A DNA stretch of 33,328 nt from CAG-390 sp964384555 (GTDB lineage: Bacteria; Bacillota; Clostridia; Oscillospirales; CAG-272). The DNA lies in NCBI GenBank assembly GCA_964384555.1, contig CAYLLA010000015.1, forward strand, positions 1 through 33,328, given 5' to 3'. The notes beneath the pieces are model-generated. The model saw only the letters and a program-made list of their open reading frames with translations, made no database searches and was not told where the DNA came from. The position numbers and the translations under genes are program-made. Positions 1-7,920 of the stretch are shown piece after piece; position 1 is the stretch's first letter, and the number at the start of each line of letters is the position of its first letter.

Positions 1-2
1 AG

Positions 3-296
3 CTGAATGCAGACCTCATCGCCAAGGCGAATGCGGCTGTCGGCTCCGAGCTGTTCGCTCTCCAGAATGGTAAGGTACTGTTCGCCTCCATGGTTACCGA
101 GCCCGAGGCTCCTGTGACCGAGCCCGAGACTCCCGCAACCGAGCCTACCACTCCTCCCACCACCGATTCCGAAGCTCCCGCGACCGAGCCCACAGCTCCC
201 TCCACCGGTGACAATGCTATCGTGATCGTTGCTGCCGTGGCTATGGTTTCTATCCTCGGCGTTTGCCTTATCGGCAAAAAGAAAGTTACCGAATAA
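3..296 (+). CDS. C-terminal part of a cell-surface protein (5' end outside window)
   Basis: The frame is open from position 3, so the gene starts before the window. The visible 97 residues hold a short globular stretch, then a Pro/Thr/Glu-rich linker built on repeats of TEPxxP, then APSTGDN, one membrane segment (about IVIVAAVAMVSILGVCLIG) and the basic tail KKKVTE. This is the layout of a sortase-processed wall protein, and STGD resembles the (N)PxTGD variants seen in Clostridia rather than classical LPxTG. The linker would span the wall. Plain membrane anchoring without sortase cleavage is the alternative. The N-terminal function cannot be told. The gene ends 31 bp before a strong hairpin. 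Confidence 0.75.
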   Translation: MNADLIAKANAAVGSELFALQNGKVLFASMVTEPEAPVTEPETPATEPTTPPTTDSEAPATEPTAPSTGDNAIVIVAAVAMVSILGVCLIGKKKVTE

Positions 297-327
297 TTTA
301 GTTTAGATAAAATTTAATAGGTAAATA

Positions 328-365
328 AAAGCCATCCCCTGCCGCGTGCGGCAGGGGATGGCTTT
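328..365. terminator. bidirectional intrinsic terminator
   Basis: An 18-bp perfect stem (328-345 with 348-365, core CCATCCCCTGCCGC) lies between two converging genes. On the minus strand it is followed by TTTTATTT, and on the plus strand by an A/T-rich run. It should end both the surface-protein gene and the four-gene minus-strand transcript that finishes with pncB. Confidence 0.85.
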
Positions 366-380
366 AAATTTTAATTAAGT

Positions 381-1829
381 TCAGCGATTTCCGCGTATCA
401 TTTCGTGCTTGATATCCCAAAGCTTTTGCGAGAGGTCAACATAATAGTTGTGCGGGTTTTCAAAACGCAGGACCTCGTCCCACATGGTCTCAAGCTGATC
501 GGCACAGCGCTGCTTTATCTCGGCGAGCGTGGGCAACTGATATACGAGCTTACCGCTCTTGAATATCGGCACCAGCAGTTCCTCGGCGCGCACGTCCTCA
601 AGCATTTTGCGCTTCCATGTGTATTGCGGATCGAATATTTCGATGGGCTTTGAATCATCCACAGTTTCGTCATGCAGGCAAACAAGGTCTGCCTCCGCCT
701 TGCCGTTTTCGCGATTATAAAGTCTGTATACCTTTTTAAAGTGAGGTGTGGTGATCTTTTGCGGGTTCTCGCTGAGCTTGATCTTGGGGATCAGCTCGCC
801 GCTTGCGGGATCTTCGACCGCGCAAAGCTTATAAACACCGCCAAAGACAGGACAGCTTTTTGATGTTATGAGCCGCTCGCCCACTCCAAAGGCATCCACG
901 CACGCGCCCTGACGGATGATATCTCTGATTATATACTCATCCAGCGAGTTGGAGATAACGATCTTGCACTGCGGGAAGCCCGCGGCATCAAGCATTTTGC
1001 GCACCTTTTTGGTAAGGTAGGTGATGTCTCCCGAGTCTATGCGTATGCCGCAGTTGGTAATGCCCATGGGCTTGAGCACCTCGCGGAAAGCACGTATCGC
1101 GTTCGGCACGCCGGATTCGATAACATTGTAGGTATCGACCAGCAGTGTGGCGGCGGTGGGATATATCTCGCAATAGGTCTTAAATGCGGTATATTCATCC
1201 GGGAACATCTGCACCCATGAGTGCGCCATGGTTCCGGTTGCGGGAACGCCGTATGCCTCGTCTGTGATGGTGCAGGCGGTAGCGGCGCATCCGCCTATAT
1301 ACGCGGCGCGTGCGCCGAGGATGGCGGCATCTGAGCCTTGTGCGCGGCGAGAGCCGAACTCGCTGATGGGTCGGCCGCCCGCGGCGCGGACTATCCTTGT
1401 GGCCTTGGTGGCAATGCAGGACTGGTGATTGAACTGCATAAGGATATAGGTCTCGATAAATTGTGCCTGCGGTGCTTTGGCTCTGACGGTTATGATAGGC
1501 TCGCCCGGGAAGATGACTGTTCCCTCCGGCACGGCCCACATATCGCCCTCAAACTTAAAATCGGCAAGATACTCCAAAAAGCGCTCGTCAAATATGCCCT
1601 TTTCGCGCAGATACTCGATATCCTCCGCATCAAAGTGCAGATCGTTTACGTAATTTATGATCTGCTCAAGACCTGCGGCAACCGCGTAACCCGCATTATC
1701 GGGATTATCGCGGTAAAAGACATCAAAGTAAACGTACATATCTCCCATACCGCACTTTTCGTAGCCGTTTGCCATGGTAAGCTCGTAAAAATCGCATAGC
1801 ATGGTAAGATTTCTTTCAATGTTTTTCAT
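381..1829 (-). CDS. pncB: nicotinate phosphoribosyltransferase
   Basis: This 482-residue protein matches the usual length of Firmicutes NAPRTase. The enzyme joins nicotinate to PRPP with ATP hydrolysis to give nicotinate mononucleotide, the salvage entry to NAD. Visible family motifs are the N-terminal TMLCDFYELTMANGY, EFGSRRAQG (about 157-165), GTMAHS (about 199-204, whose His matches the autophosphorylated His of the family), and RIDSGD (263-268) in the phosphoribosyl-binding barrel. The start ATG has AAAGGACAG upstream. It lies 23 bp behind the 801-residue surface protein gene and seems to be the last gene of that transcript, just before the terminator at 328-365. The neighbours give no functional link to NAD. 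No NAD-responsive riboswitch was seen. Confidence 0.95.
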   Translation of the reverse strand: MKNIERNLTMLCDFYELTMANGYEKCGMGDMYVYFDVFYRDNPDNAGYAVAAGLEQIINYVNDLHFDAEDIEYLREKGIFDERFLEYLADFKFEGDMWAVPEGTVIFPGEPIITVRAKAPQAQFIETYILMQFNHQSCIATKATRIVRAAGGRPISEFGSRRAQGSDAAILGARAAYIGGCAATACTITDEAYGVPATGTMAHSWVQMFPDEYTAFKTYCEIYPTAATLLVDTYNVIESGVPNAIRAFREVLKPMGITNCGIRIDSGDITYLTKKVRKMLDAAGFPQCKIVISNSLDEYIIRDIIRQGACVDAFGVGERLITSKSCPVFGGVYKLCAVEDPASGELIPKIKLSENPQKITTPHFKKVYRLYNRENGKAEADLVCLHDETVDDSKPIEIFDPQYTWKRKMLEDVRAEELLVPIFKSGKLVYQLPTLAEIKQRCADQLETMWDEVLRFENPHNYYVDLSQKLWDIKHEMIRGNR

Positions 1830-1852
1830 TTTGATCTGTCCTTTATATGATT

Positions 1853-4258
1853 TTATATTGTTGTTTTGTCAAAGCCACTACCGCCCTGTGCGGCGCGGCG
1901 TTTTTCATGCCTTGATATCAGCACCGCGGCGTACCCTCCGCAGGCTGTCATGGCAAAGATCAGCAATACCGCCGTCAGCACGCGCTGATCACCCTCACCG
2001 GCTATCACCGATGATGCGTTGTCCCCCGCGCGCTTGGCCGCCTCAATGAGCGTATCAAGCTCGCCGTCGGTGTATCTTTCGCTGTAAAGGCCCAAGGTGT
2101 AGGTGCGCAGGGTGATAGTGCCAACACCGGAAACACGGCGCGCCGCCACCCTTATGGCATCGATCTCGGATATATCCGAAATATCAAGATAAAGCATCTG
2201 CCGCTCACCGTCGGCGATAACACAACGCCCCTCAAGGGTGGTATTACCGCTGTAGATCACGAGCTTGACCTCATAAAGCTCCCCGCCGTCACCGTCGCCG
2301 GAGCAGGAAAGATCTATGCCGATCATCGGCGTATACGCCGCAGGCTCGGGCAGTGATGAGATGCGGCAGATATCCGAATACGCGCCCTGCCCCTCGTCCT
2401 CCAGTTGTGCCTTAAGGCAACCGATATCATCCTCAAAAACATATCGCAGGGTCTCACACCCGGGGCCTGCCGACCATCCGTGTGTGCCTGACGTCATACC
2501 CGACGACCAAAGCATATACGAGCCTTGGGCGGTGTAGCTGTCGGATGTCAGGGAGCGCTCGATCATTCGCCGCCCGCCGCCGGGAATGCCGTCAAAGCTT
2601 GGCAGCAGCTCGCCCCAGCTTGATGCGCCAAGCACCTCAAGCGCGTATGCGGTCTCGCTGTCGCTCTCCTCGCCGTCAATATATTTGACCAAATGCGATA
2701 CCGTGGCAAACCTTGCGCTGTCGGTGCGCAGGATAAACGCCTCCGCGCCCGCGGCGGTCATTGACATATAATTATAAGCAAAAAGCACGCTCAGCGCACT
2801 GCCGTTTGTGTTGTCACTCGGCGTCCAGCAAAAAACAAAGCTGTCACGGATCGAGGAATATTTACCGCAAAGCTTATCAAGCGCATCCGTCAGCGGCGTG
2901 ATATCATCAGCGGCAAAATAATCGTCGGCCGCTGTGGTCTTGTAAAGCTGTGGGCGATCCGCTATGGCGTTGGCGTAGATATCACCGATGCCTGTGGCGG
3001 TGGTATCATCCACATCCGCCATGGCGGTACGGTCAGCGGGCGGAAGCGCCGACTTTTCGCCGATCATACCATCCCCGCCGCCGAGGATCTCATCATCCCC
3101 GCCGAGGGTAGGCAGATCAAAATAGCTGTCATCAAGATGATAGGCATTCGATCTGCTGTCCACCATCAGGGTAAATTCAAGATCGGTGTGGGAGGCGATG
3201 TAATCCGCCACGCCTGCGGCAAAATCATAGGCATGCGCCAACGCCGCGGTTTTTGAATCGCCAACCGACACAAAAAGTCGCATCCCGCGCCCCGCGGCAA
3301 TGCCGATAACGGCCAGCGTGCGCGCATAGATCTCGTAATACATAGGCCCTGTGCTGGCGCAAAAGTTATACGCCTCCGGGCTGTCGGCACGATAGCCGAG
3401 GACCAGACCGTCTATCCGCCCCGCCTCACCGCCATCATAACGGGAACAAAGGAAGGATATATACGCGTATATCGTGACCGCGGAGACCTCGTCGGATATA
3501 ACAATGCCGCGGTAGGCCGCGCCGTAGGAATTTGCGGCGGCGTAGGGGAGCGGAGCACGCTCGCCCTCCGCGGGCGACACAAGCAGGCGCAACAGCACCG
3601 AAGCACCCGCCACCGATGCACTGCGCACGCGCATATCAAGCTCCTTGATATACTCGCGATTATAGTAAAAGGACATGCCACCGACCGATTGCAGGTAGCC
3701 GCTGTGGCGACCGTCCTCAAGGCGGTCAAGGTAAACATCTATCAATACCGTACCCGCGCCGCACTCAAGCGTTTCGGCGGCAGAATCGGTGCTCACTCCC
3801 TTAAAGCCGATAGCCGCGGCAGTATCCCCGCTGTCGGTCATGGGATAGCGCGGTGATGCGACCAGCGCGCGAGAGCCATCGGGATATATAATGGCAACGG
3901 CGTAAAGGGAGAGGATATCGCCGACCTCGTCTGCCGTTACCGAAAACTCAAAGCGTTTGGACATTACTGCCTCGCGCATCGGCTCGATATCGTTGATAAA
4001 GCCCTCCGCCGTGCGCCAAGCGGGCACACAAAACAGCGCTATGCGGCAGTTTTTTGACTCGGTAAGCACGCGGTGGTTGATAGTTCCCTCCACCCTGACC
4101 GTGCCGCCTGTCGGGTCGTAGCGGCAAACGGTGATAACACCGAGATCGGCACTTTTGCCGTCACTGCCGCTCGCCGTGGCCGATATCGGACCCGCCATGG
4201 CGGAAAAAAGCACCACGCACGCCGCAAAGAAAGCGCAGATCCTTGCACCAAGCCTCAT
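1853..4258 (-). CDS. membrane-anchored extracellular protein, possibly DUF5722-like
   Basis: This 801-residue protein has an N-terminal signal peptide (RLGARICAFFAACVVLFSAMA) and one C-terminal membrane helix (about 760-780) followed by a basic tail, so nearly all of it is outside the cell. The middle (about 190-340) has stretches such as SFYYNREYIKELDMRVRSA and YAYISFLCSRYDGG, which recall a glycosidase-like barrel found in DUF5722-type proteins of Clostridia. That assignment is from memory and is tentative. An acidic, Asp/Gly-rich low-complexity stretch lies near residues 385-420. The ATG is preceded by AGGCAGGTGATA. The gap to the upstream TadA-AAG gene is 60 bp, with no terminator in between, so co-transcription is likely. 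No catalytic residues can be assigned; a carbohydrate-related surface role is only a guess. Confidence 0.7.
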   Translation of the reverse strand: MRLGARICAFFAACVVLFSAMAGPISATASGSDGKSADLGVITVCRYDPTGGTVRVEGTINHRVLTESKNCRIALFCVPAWRTAEGFINDIEPMREAVMSKRFEFSVTADEVGDILSLYAVAIIYPDGSRALVASPRYPMTDSGDTAAAIGFKGVSTDSAAETLECGAGTVLIDVYLDRLEDGRHSGYLQSVGGMSFYYNREYIKELDMRVRSASVAGASVLLRLLVSPAEGERAPLPYAAANSYGAAYRGIVISDEVSAVTIYAYISFLCSRYDGGEAGRIDGLVLGYRADSPEAYNFCASTGPMYYEIYARTLAVIGIAAGRGMRLFVSVGDSKTAALAHAYDFAAGVADYIASHTDLEFTLMVDSRSNAYHLDDSYFDLPTLGGDDEILGGGDGMIGEKSALPPADRTAMADVDDTTATGIGDIYANAIADRPQLYKTTAADDYFAADDITPLTDALDKLCGKYSSIRDSFVFCWTPSDNTNGSALSVLFAYNYMSMTAAGAEAFILRTDSARFATVSHLVKYIDGEESDSETAYALEVLGASSWGELLPSFDGIPGGGRRMIERSLTSDSYTAQGSYMLWSSGMTSGTHGWSAGPGCETLRYVFEDDIGCLKAQLEDEGQGAYSDICRISSLPEPAAYTPMIGIDLSCSGDGDGGELYEVKLVIYSGNTTLEGRCVIADGERQMLYLDISDISEIDAIRVAARRVSGVGTITLRTYTLGLYSERYTDGELDTLIEAAKRAGDNASSVIAGEGDQRVLTAVLLIFAMTACGGYAAVLISRHEKRRAAQGGSGFDKTTI

Positions 4259-4318
4259 GTTATCACCTGCCTCTCGTTAGTTTTTGTTGTTTTGATCCTT
4301 TTGTATCGCCGTACCGTG

Positions 4319-5371
4319 TCAGGTCAGCTCACCATCCGCTACGGTAAACCGCCACGGGCGCGCGCGATCCTCGGGGGATGCGTAATCTATCCCCACGCGC
4401 GGTGATGTTGTGTAATCCGGCACACCGCTGCCGTCATCCTCTATCCATATCTCGTCCGAAAAGACCGCATCGTGACCGCAAAGGCGGCGGTCTATCTCAA
4501 GCATTTTTGTAAGTTTTCCGGGGCCGTCCGCGCCGTCTACCGCGCGTATCAATACCGCCTCCGCACTGCCCTCTGCCCCGCTGACGATGTTGAGCATGGA
4601 GTGCATTCCGTAGCAAAGATAAACATACACCATGCCGCCGCGCTGCCACATTATGCGGGTGCGGTCAGTTTTGCCGCGGTGCGCGTGACAGGCGGTATCC
4701 GCCTCGCCGAGATAGCACTCGGTCTCCTTTATCCGCACGCGCTTCACCGTGCCGTCCGCAGTGCGGCGGCAAAGCCATTTGCCAAGCAAAAAAGGAGCAA
4801 GCAGGTCAGCGCTTTGGCTGTATGCCTCGCGCGTGAGTCTGCGCGGGCGAGCTTGGCTCTCCGCACGCCGCGCACTAAAGAATTCCCGCAACAGCGCTCT
4901 GCATTCCGCCTCAAGCACGCCGCCGCATATTATCGGGTGCGCGCCGAGCGGCTGCAGTGTCAGGTCAAAAAGACCGCCAAGCGCACCGCCCTTGACATCT
5001 GCCGCGCCAAACACCACACGGTCAAGACGCGCGGCTACCACAGCTCCCGCACACATGGGACATGGCTCAAGGGTAACATAAAGCTCACACCCCGAAAGCC
5101 GCCAGCCGCCAAGCACACGGCAGGCCTCGCTTATCGCCTCTATCTCTGCGTGAGCTGTCGCACCACCGCCGCTCTCGCGGCGGTTGCGCCCGCGGCCTAT
5201 CACCTTACCGTGCCTTACAACAACGGCACCAACGGGAACCTCACCCACCTCACCAGCCTCGGCGGCAAGGGTAAGCGCCTCGCGCATAAGGGCGGCATCA
5301 GACTCGTTGGCGGTCGTTGTCGCACCCCCATCCGCGGGACTGTTTATTTTTTTATCCACATTTTCATTCAT
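4319..5371 (-). CDS. fusion: TadA-type tRNA adenosine deaminase + AAG/MPG-type DNA glycosylase
   Basis: One uninterrupted 350-residue frame holds two complete enzymes. Residues about 22-170 are a TadA deaminase: H74-A-E76 and P-C104-P-M-C107 supply the zinc ligands and proton shuttle, and the domain ends in the usual LLREFFSARR helix. TadA makes inosine at the wobble position of tRNA-Arg(ACG). After a linker of only about 8 residues, residues about 178-350 are an alkyladenine DNA glycosylase. E218 (catalytic, ETECY), Y220, H229, Y251, Y254, N261 and R276 line up with human AAG E125, Y127, H136, Y159, Y162, N169 and R182. AAG enzymes excise 3-methyladenine and hypoxanthine. The gene lies 29 bp downstream of a CPBP protease gene on the same transcript. 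The two domains are normally separate genes, and I do not recall this fusion as standard. Both active sites look intact. Confidence 0.92.
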   Translation of the reverse strand: MNENVDKKINSPADGGATTTANESDAALMREALTLAAEAGEVGEVPVGAVVVRHGKVIGRGRNRRESGGGATAHAEIEAISEACRVLGGWRLSGCELYVTLEPCPMCAGAVVAARLDRVVFGAADVKGGALGGLFDLTLQPLGAHPIICGGVLEAECRALLREFFSARRAESQARPRRLTREAYSQSADLLAPFLLGKWLCRRTADGTVKRVRIKETECYLGEADTACHAHRGKTDRTRIMWQRGGMVYVYLCYGMHSMLNIVSGAEGSAEAVLIRAVDGADGPGKLTKMLEIDRRLCGHDAVFSDEIWIEDDGSGVPDYTTSPRVGIDYASPEDRARPWRFTVADGELT

Positions 5372-5400
5372 TGCACACCCCGCGGGTATTTGACCCGCCG

Positions 5401-6396
5401 TTATATCTCAACCCTTGTAAGTAACATGCGAAGGACAGCCAGTGCTATCGCAGTTATGATATATATCACCATGATGGGGGAGAAAAAATCCGCCGCACGT
5501 CCTCTCGGTCTCTCCTGCATTACATCGCCGCCGATATTTTTATCTCTTTTGCGCTTTTTTATCAGGATCGCCCAAGCAGCGGCCGATATAATGCCCAGCA
5601 GTACAACGGCGGCATGGGATGACTGCAAAAACACATGCGCATCGGTAGGTTCGAGCTGCGCCGCCATTAGCGGCAGGATAAGATAAAGTGCATTGTTTGC
5701 AAGGTGCAGGACTATGCTTGGCCACAGCGATGCGGATGCGCGGCGCAGGCAGGCGAATATCAGCCCCGCCGCAAAGGTATGCGGCATGGCGCGCAGGCTG
5801 TTGTGCATCAGCGCGAACAAAAGCGCCGATCCGACCACTGCAACACCGCTCCCCTGCCCCTCAAGCGCCGAGTATATGCAACCGCGAAAGAGCAGTTCCT
5901 CACAAAGCGCGGGCAGGATAACTACATTTATTATTGCCACCGCAATACCCACCCAGCCGCGCGGCAGATCGGATGCGGCATCCGGCGGCATACCGATAAG
6001 ATCAAATATATATCCGCCCAGATCGGATATCAGTAATACGGCACCAAGAGATGGCAAAAAGACAAGGCCAAAGTCATCTGGGAACGCCGGGCGCGTGCCA
6101 AGCCCTCCGCGATGCTCGACGGGGATCACTGCCAAGCAAAAGACTACCGGCAGGATGAACGCCAAAAGATACACTACGGCATCTATCGCACCGGCGGCGG
6201 CCGCCGCCGCGGCATCCCCTATATTTTGAGATACGTATATACAGTTGCTCAGCCACCGCCCCAAGGCACCGGCGCCCTGCAGGAGGGCAGTATGCAGGAG
6301 CATGGTAACGCCAATGCGGGCGGAGATGGCGTAAAGTTCCGAGCGGCGGCGCTTCGAGCAGCGCTCGGAATATGCATTTTTAGGATCACTTGCCAT
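5401..6396 (-). CDS. CPBP-family (CAAX/Abi) intramembrane metalloprotease
   Basis: This 331-residue multipass membrane protein has the CPBP glutamate/histidine motifs: CEELLFRG (E166-E167 and R171 from the chosen start), FALMH (His198) and HLANN (His231 and following Asn residues). The family contains type II CAAX prenyl endopeptidase homologues and bacteriocin self-immunity proteins; the substrate here is unknown. I chose the ATG at 6396, which follows a CGGGGGC site. The frame could be extended to a TTG at 6447, but that codon overlaps a consensus promoter -10 element and cannot be in the message. It is the first gene of a four-gene minus-strand transcript. A C-terminal hydrophobic helix (about 307-325) adds an extra membrane segment. 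Confidence 0.88.
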   Translation of the reverse strand: MASDPKNAYSERCSKRRRSELYAISARIGVTMLLHTALLQGAGALGRWLSNCIYVSQNIGDAAAAAAAGAIDAVVYLLAFILPVVFCLAVIPVEHRGGLGTRPAFPDDFGLVFLPSLGAVLLISDLGGYIFDLIGMPPDAASDLPRGWVGIAVAIINVVILPALCEELLFRGCIYSALEGQGSGVAVVGSALLFALMHNSLRAMPHTFAAGLIFACLRRASASLWPSIVLHLANNALYLILPLMAAQLEPTDAHVFLQSSHAAVVLLGIISAAAWAILIKKRKRDKNIGGDVMQERPRGRAADFFSPIMVIYIITAIALAVLRMLLTRVEI

Positions 6397-6438
6397 AGCG
6401 CTTGCCCCCGATAACCGCAGAGTACACTTATTTATTAT

Positions 6439-6467
6439 ATTATACAATAAAAGCGCTGGCTTGTCAA
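6439..6467 (-). promoter_or_regulatory. sigma-A promoter of the CPBP/TadA-AAG/pncB transcript
   Basis: On the minus strand there is a TTGACA (6462-6467), a 17-bp spacer and a TATAAT (6439-6444), a full consensus match. It sits about 43 bp before the ATG of the CPBP protease and fixes that start. Confidence 0.85.
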
Positions 6468-6499
6468 CCGATGGCGGGCACGCGCCGCCAATTGAACCT

Positions 6500-6535
6500 A
6501 AAAAATCCCCGCCAAGAGGGCCTCTTGGCGGGGAT
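6500..6535 (-). terminator. intrinsic terminator of the sugar ABC ATPase gene
   Basis: A 13-bp GC-rich arm pair (6507-6519 with 6521-6533, CCCCGCCAAGAGG) is followed on the minus strand by a run of six T. It lies about 45 bp after the stop of the ATPase gene. Confidence 0.88.
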
Positions 6536-6579
6536 GATCAATTAAACTTGATTATTCGATTATTCGAACCTGCGGCCGA

Positions 6580-7692
6580 TCAGTGAATGATGCAGCGCTC
6601 TGTATCCTTATCGAATATGTGCATACGGGACATATCAAAGGCTACCTTGATGTTATCGCCCGCACGGGTGGTGGAGCGAGAGGATACACGTGCGATGAGG
6701 TTGGTCTCACCTACTGCAAGGTAGAGATAGATCTCAGCACCCATAAGCTCGGTAACATCAACATATGTATCGATAACACTGTCGGGATGAGCGGACAGCT
6801 GCATGGGAGAATCATAGATGCACTCGGGACGCAGACCTACCACGACCTCCTGGCCGATGTAATCCTTAAGCTCGGGAGCGTTTGCCTTTTCGGTGGGCAG
6901 CTTGAGGGACTTGTCCTCAAAGTTGAAGAAGACATCGTCACCCTTCTTTACGAGCTTACCGTTGATGAAGTTCATCTGAGGTGTGCCGATAAAGCCTGCA
7001 ACGAACATGTTGACCGGCTCATCATAAAGGGTCTGAGGAGTATCGACCTGCTGGATAAGACCATCCTTCATAACGACGATACGAGTAGCCATGGTCATAG
7101 CCTCGACCTGGTCGTGAGTTACGTAGATAAATGTGGTCTGAACGCTCTGGTGAAGCTTTGTAAGCTCGGTTCTCATCGCCGCACGAAGCTTAGCATCGAG
7201 GTTGGAGAGAGGCTCGTCAAGCAAGAAGACCTTGGGCTTACGAACGATAGCACGACCGAGAGCAACACGCTGTTTCTGACCACCGGACAGAGCCTTGGGC
7301 TTTCTGTCAAGCAGGTGGGTAATATCAAGGATACGAGCGGCATCCTCAACACGTCTCTTTATCTCTTCCTTAGGTGTTTTTATGAGCTTAAGACCAAAGG
7401 CCATGTTCTCAAAAACAGTCATGTGAGGATACAGAGCGTAGTTCTGGAACACCATCGCTATTTTTCTGTCCTTAGGAGCAACGTCGTTGACAAGCTGATC
7501 ACCAATGAAAAGCTCGCCCTCCGTGATCTCCTCAAGGCCTGCGATCATACGCAGAGTGGTGGACTTACCGCAGCCGGAAGGGCCGACGAGGATCAAAAAT
7601 TCCTTGTCCTTAATGTCAAGGTTGAAGTCGGATACAGCGGTAACGCCGCCGGGATATTTCTTATAAATGTGTTTAAGTGATACACTTGCCAT
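6580..7692 (-). CDS. ugpC: sugar ABC transporter ATP-binding protein (MsmX/UgpC/MalK type)
   Basis: This 370-residue ATPase powers carbohydrate ABC importers. It shows Walker A GPSGCGKST (37-45), Q-loop Q83, signature LSGGQ (135-139), Walker B VFLLDEP (155-161) and a C-terminal TOBE/regulatory region (about 235-370), all typical of the CUT1 family. The start is well marked: AAGGAGGAG lies 10 bp before the ATG. It has its own promoter and terminator, and no permease or binding-protein gene is adjacent. Such orphan ATPases in Firmicutes (MsmX in Bacillus) serve several sugar importers encoded elsewhere, and the same is inferred here. The exact orthology (msmX, ugpC or malK) is open. Confidence 0.93.
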   Translation of the reverse strand: MASVSLKHIYKKYPGGVTAVSDFNLDIKDKEFLILVGPSGCGKSTTLRMIAGLEEITEGELFIGDQLVNDVAPKDRKIAMVFQNYALYPHMTVFENMAFGLKLIKTPKEEIKRRVEDAARILDITHLLDRKPKALSGGQKQRVALGRAIVRKPKVFLLDEPLSNLDAKLRAAMRTELTKLHQSVQTTFIYVTHDQVEAMTMATRIVVMKDGLIQQVDTPQTLYDEPVNMFVAGFIGTPQMNFINGKLVKKGDDVFFNFEDKSLKLPTEKANAPELKDYIGQEVVVGLRPECIYDSPMQLSAHPDSVIDTYVDVTELMGAEIYLYLAVGETNLIARVSSRSTTRAGDNIKVAFDMSRMHIFDKDTERCIIH

Positions 7693-7753
7693 AGGGTGTG
7701 CTCTCCTCCTTAAAATTCGGGTCGGTCACAGCCGAACCGAGAGTATATTCTGT

Positions 7754-7782
7754 ACTATAATATTGTATCAAATTTTCGTCAA
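7754..7782 (-). promoter_or_regulatory. probable promoter of the sugar ABC ATPase gene
   Basis: TTGACG (7777-7782), a 17-bp spacer and TATAGT (7754-7759) on the minus strand, about 62 bp before the ATG. An A/T-rich tract lies upstream. Confidence 0.6.
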
Positions 7783-7822
7783 AAATGATAGAGTCTTATT
7801 CCCCAAAAATTCAGGGTCAAAA

Positions 7823-7910
7823 TTGTGCAACATGCACAAATATACGTTCATTACTGCATTTGAGCAGTTTTTGGATGTTTTTATGCGCCCAATATGTAAA
7901 TTATATTTAC
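7823..7910. other. two short dyads in the tex-ugpC gap
   Basis: TTGTGCA-ACA-TGCACAA (7823-7839) and GTAAAT-TAT-ATTTAC (7896-7910) lie between the end of tex and the promoter of the sugar ATPase. On the minus strand the first is followed by TTTT, so it could be a weak tex terminator. It could equally be an operator about 40 bp upstream of the ATPase -35 box. The rest of the 228-bp gap shows no gene. Confidence 0.4.
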
Positions 7911-7920
7911 CCCGCCGCGC

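Noticed and set aside
1830..1852. NAD-responsive riboswitch before pncB
   Set aside because: The gap is only 23 bp and holds just a ribosome site.
4472..5686. 404-codon plus-strand frame over the TadA-AAG and CPBP genes
   Set aside because: It is a shadow of two well-supported minus-strand genes, is rich in Ala/Arg/His, and has no translation signals.
6397..6447. TTG start that would extend the CPBP protease by 17 residues
   Set aside because: The TTG overlaps the -10 region of a consensus promoter, so it would not be transcribed; an ATG with a ribosome site lies at 6396.
6583..7680. 365-codon plus-strand frame opposite the sugar ABC ATPase
   Set aside because: It mirrors the ATPase gene almost exactly, the ATPase has all family motifs and a strong ribosome site, and the mirror frame has none.
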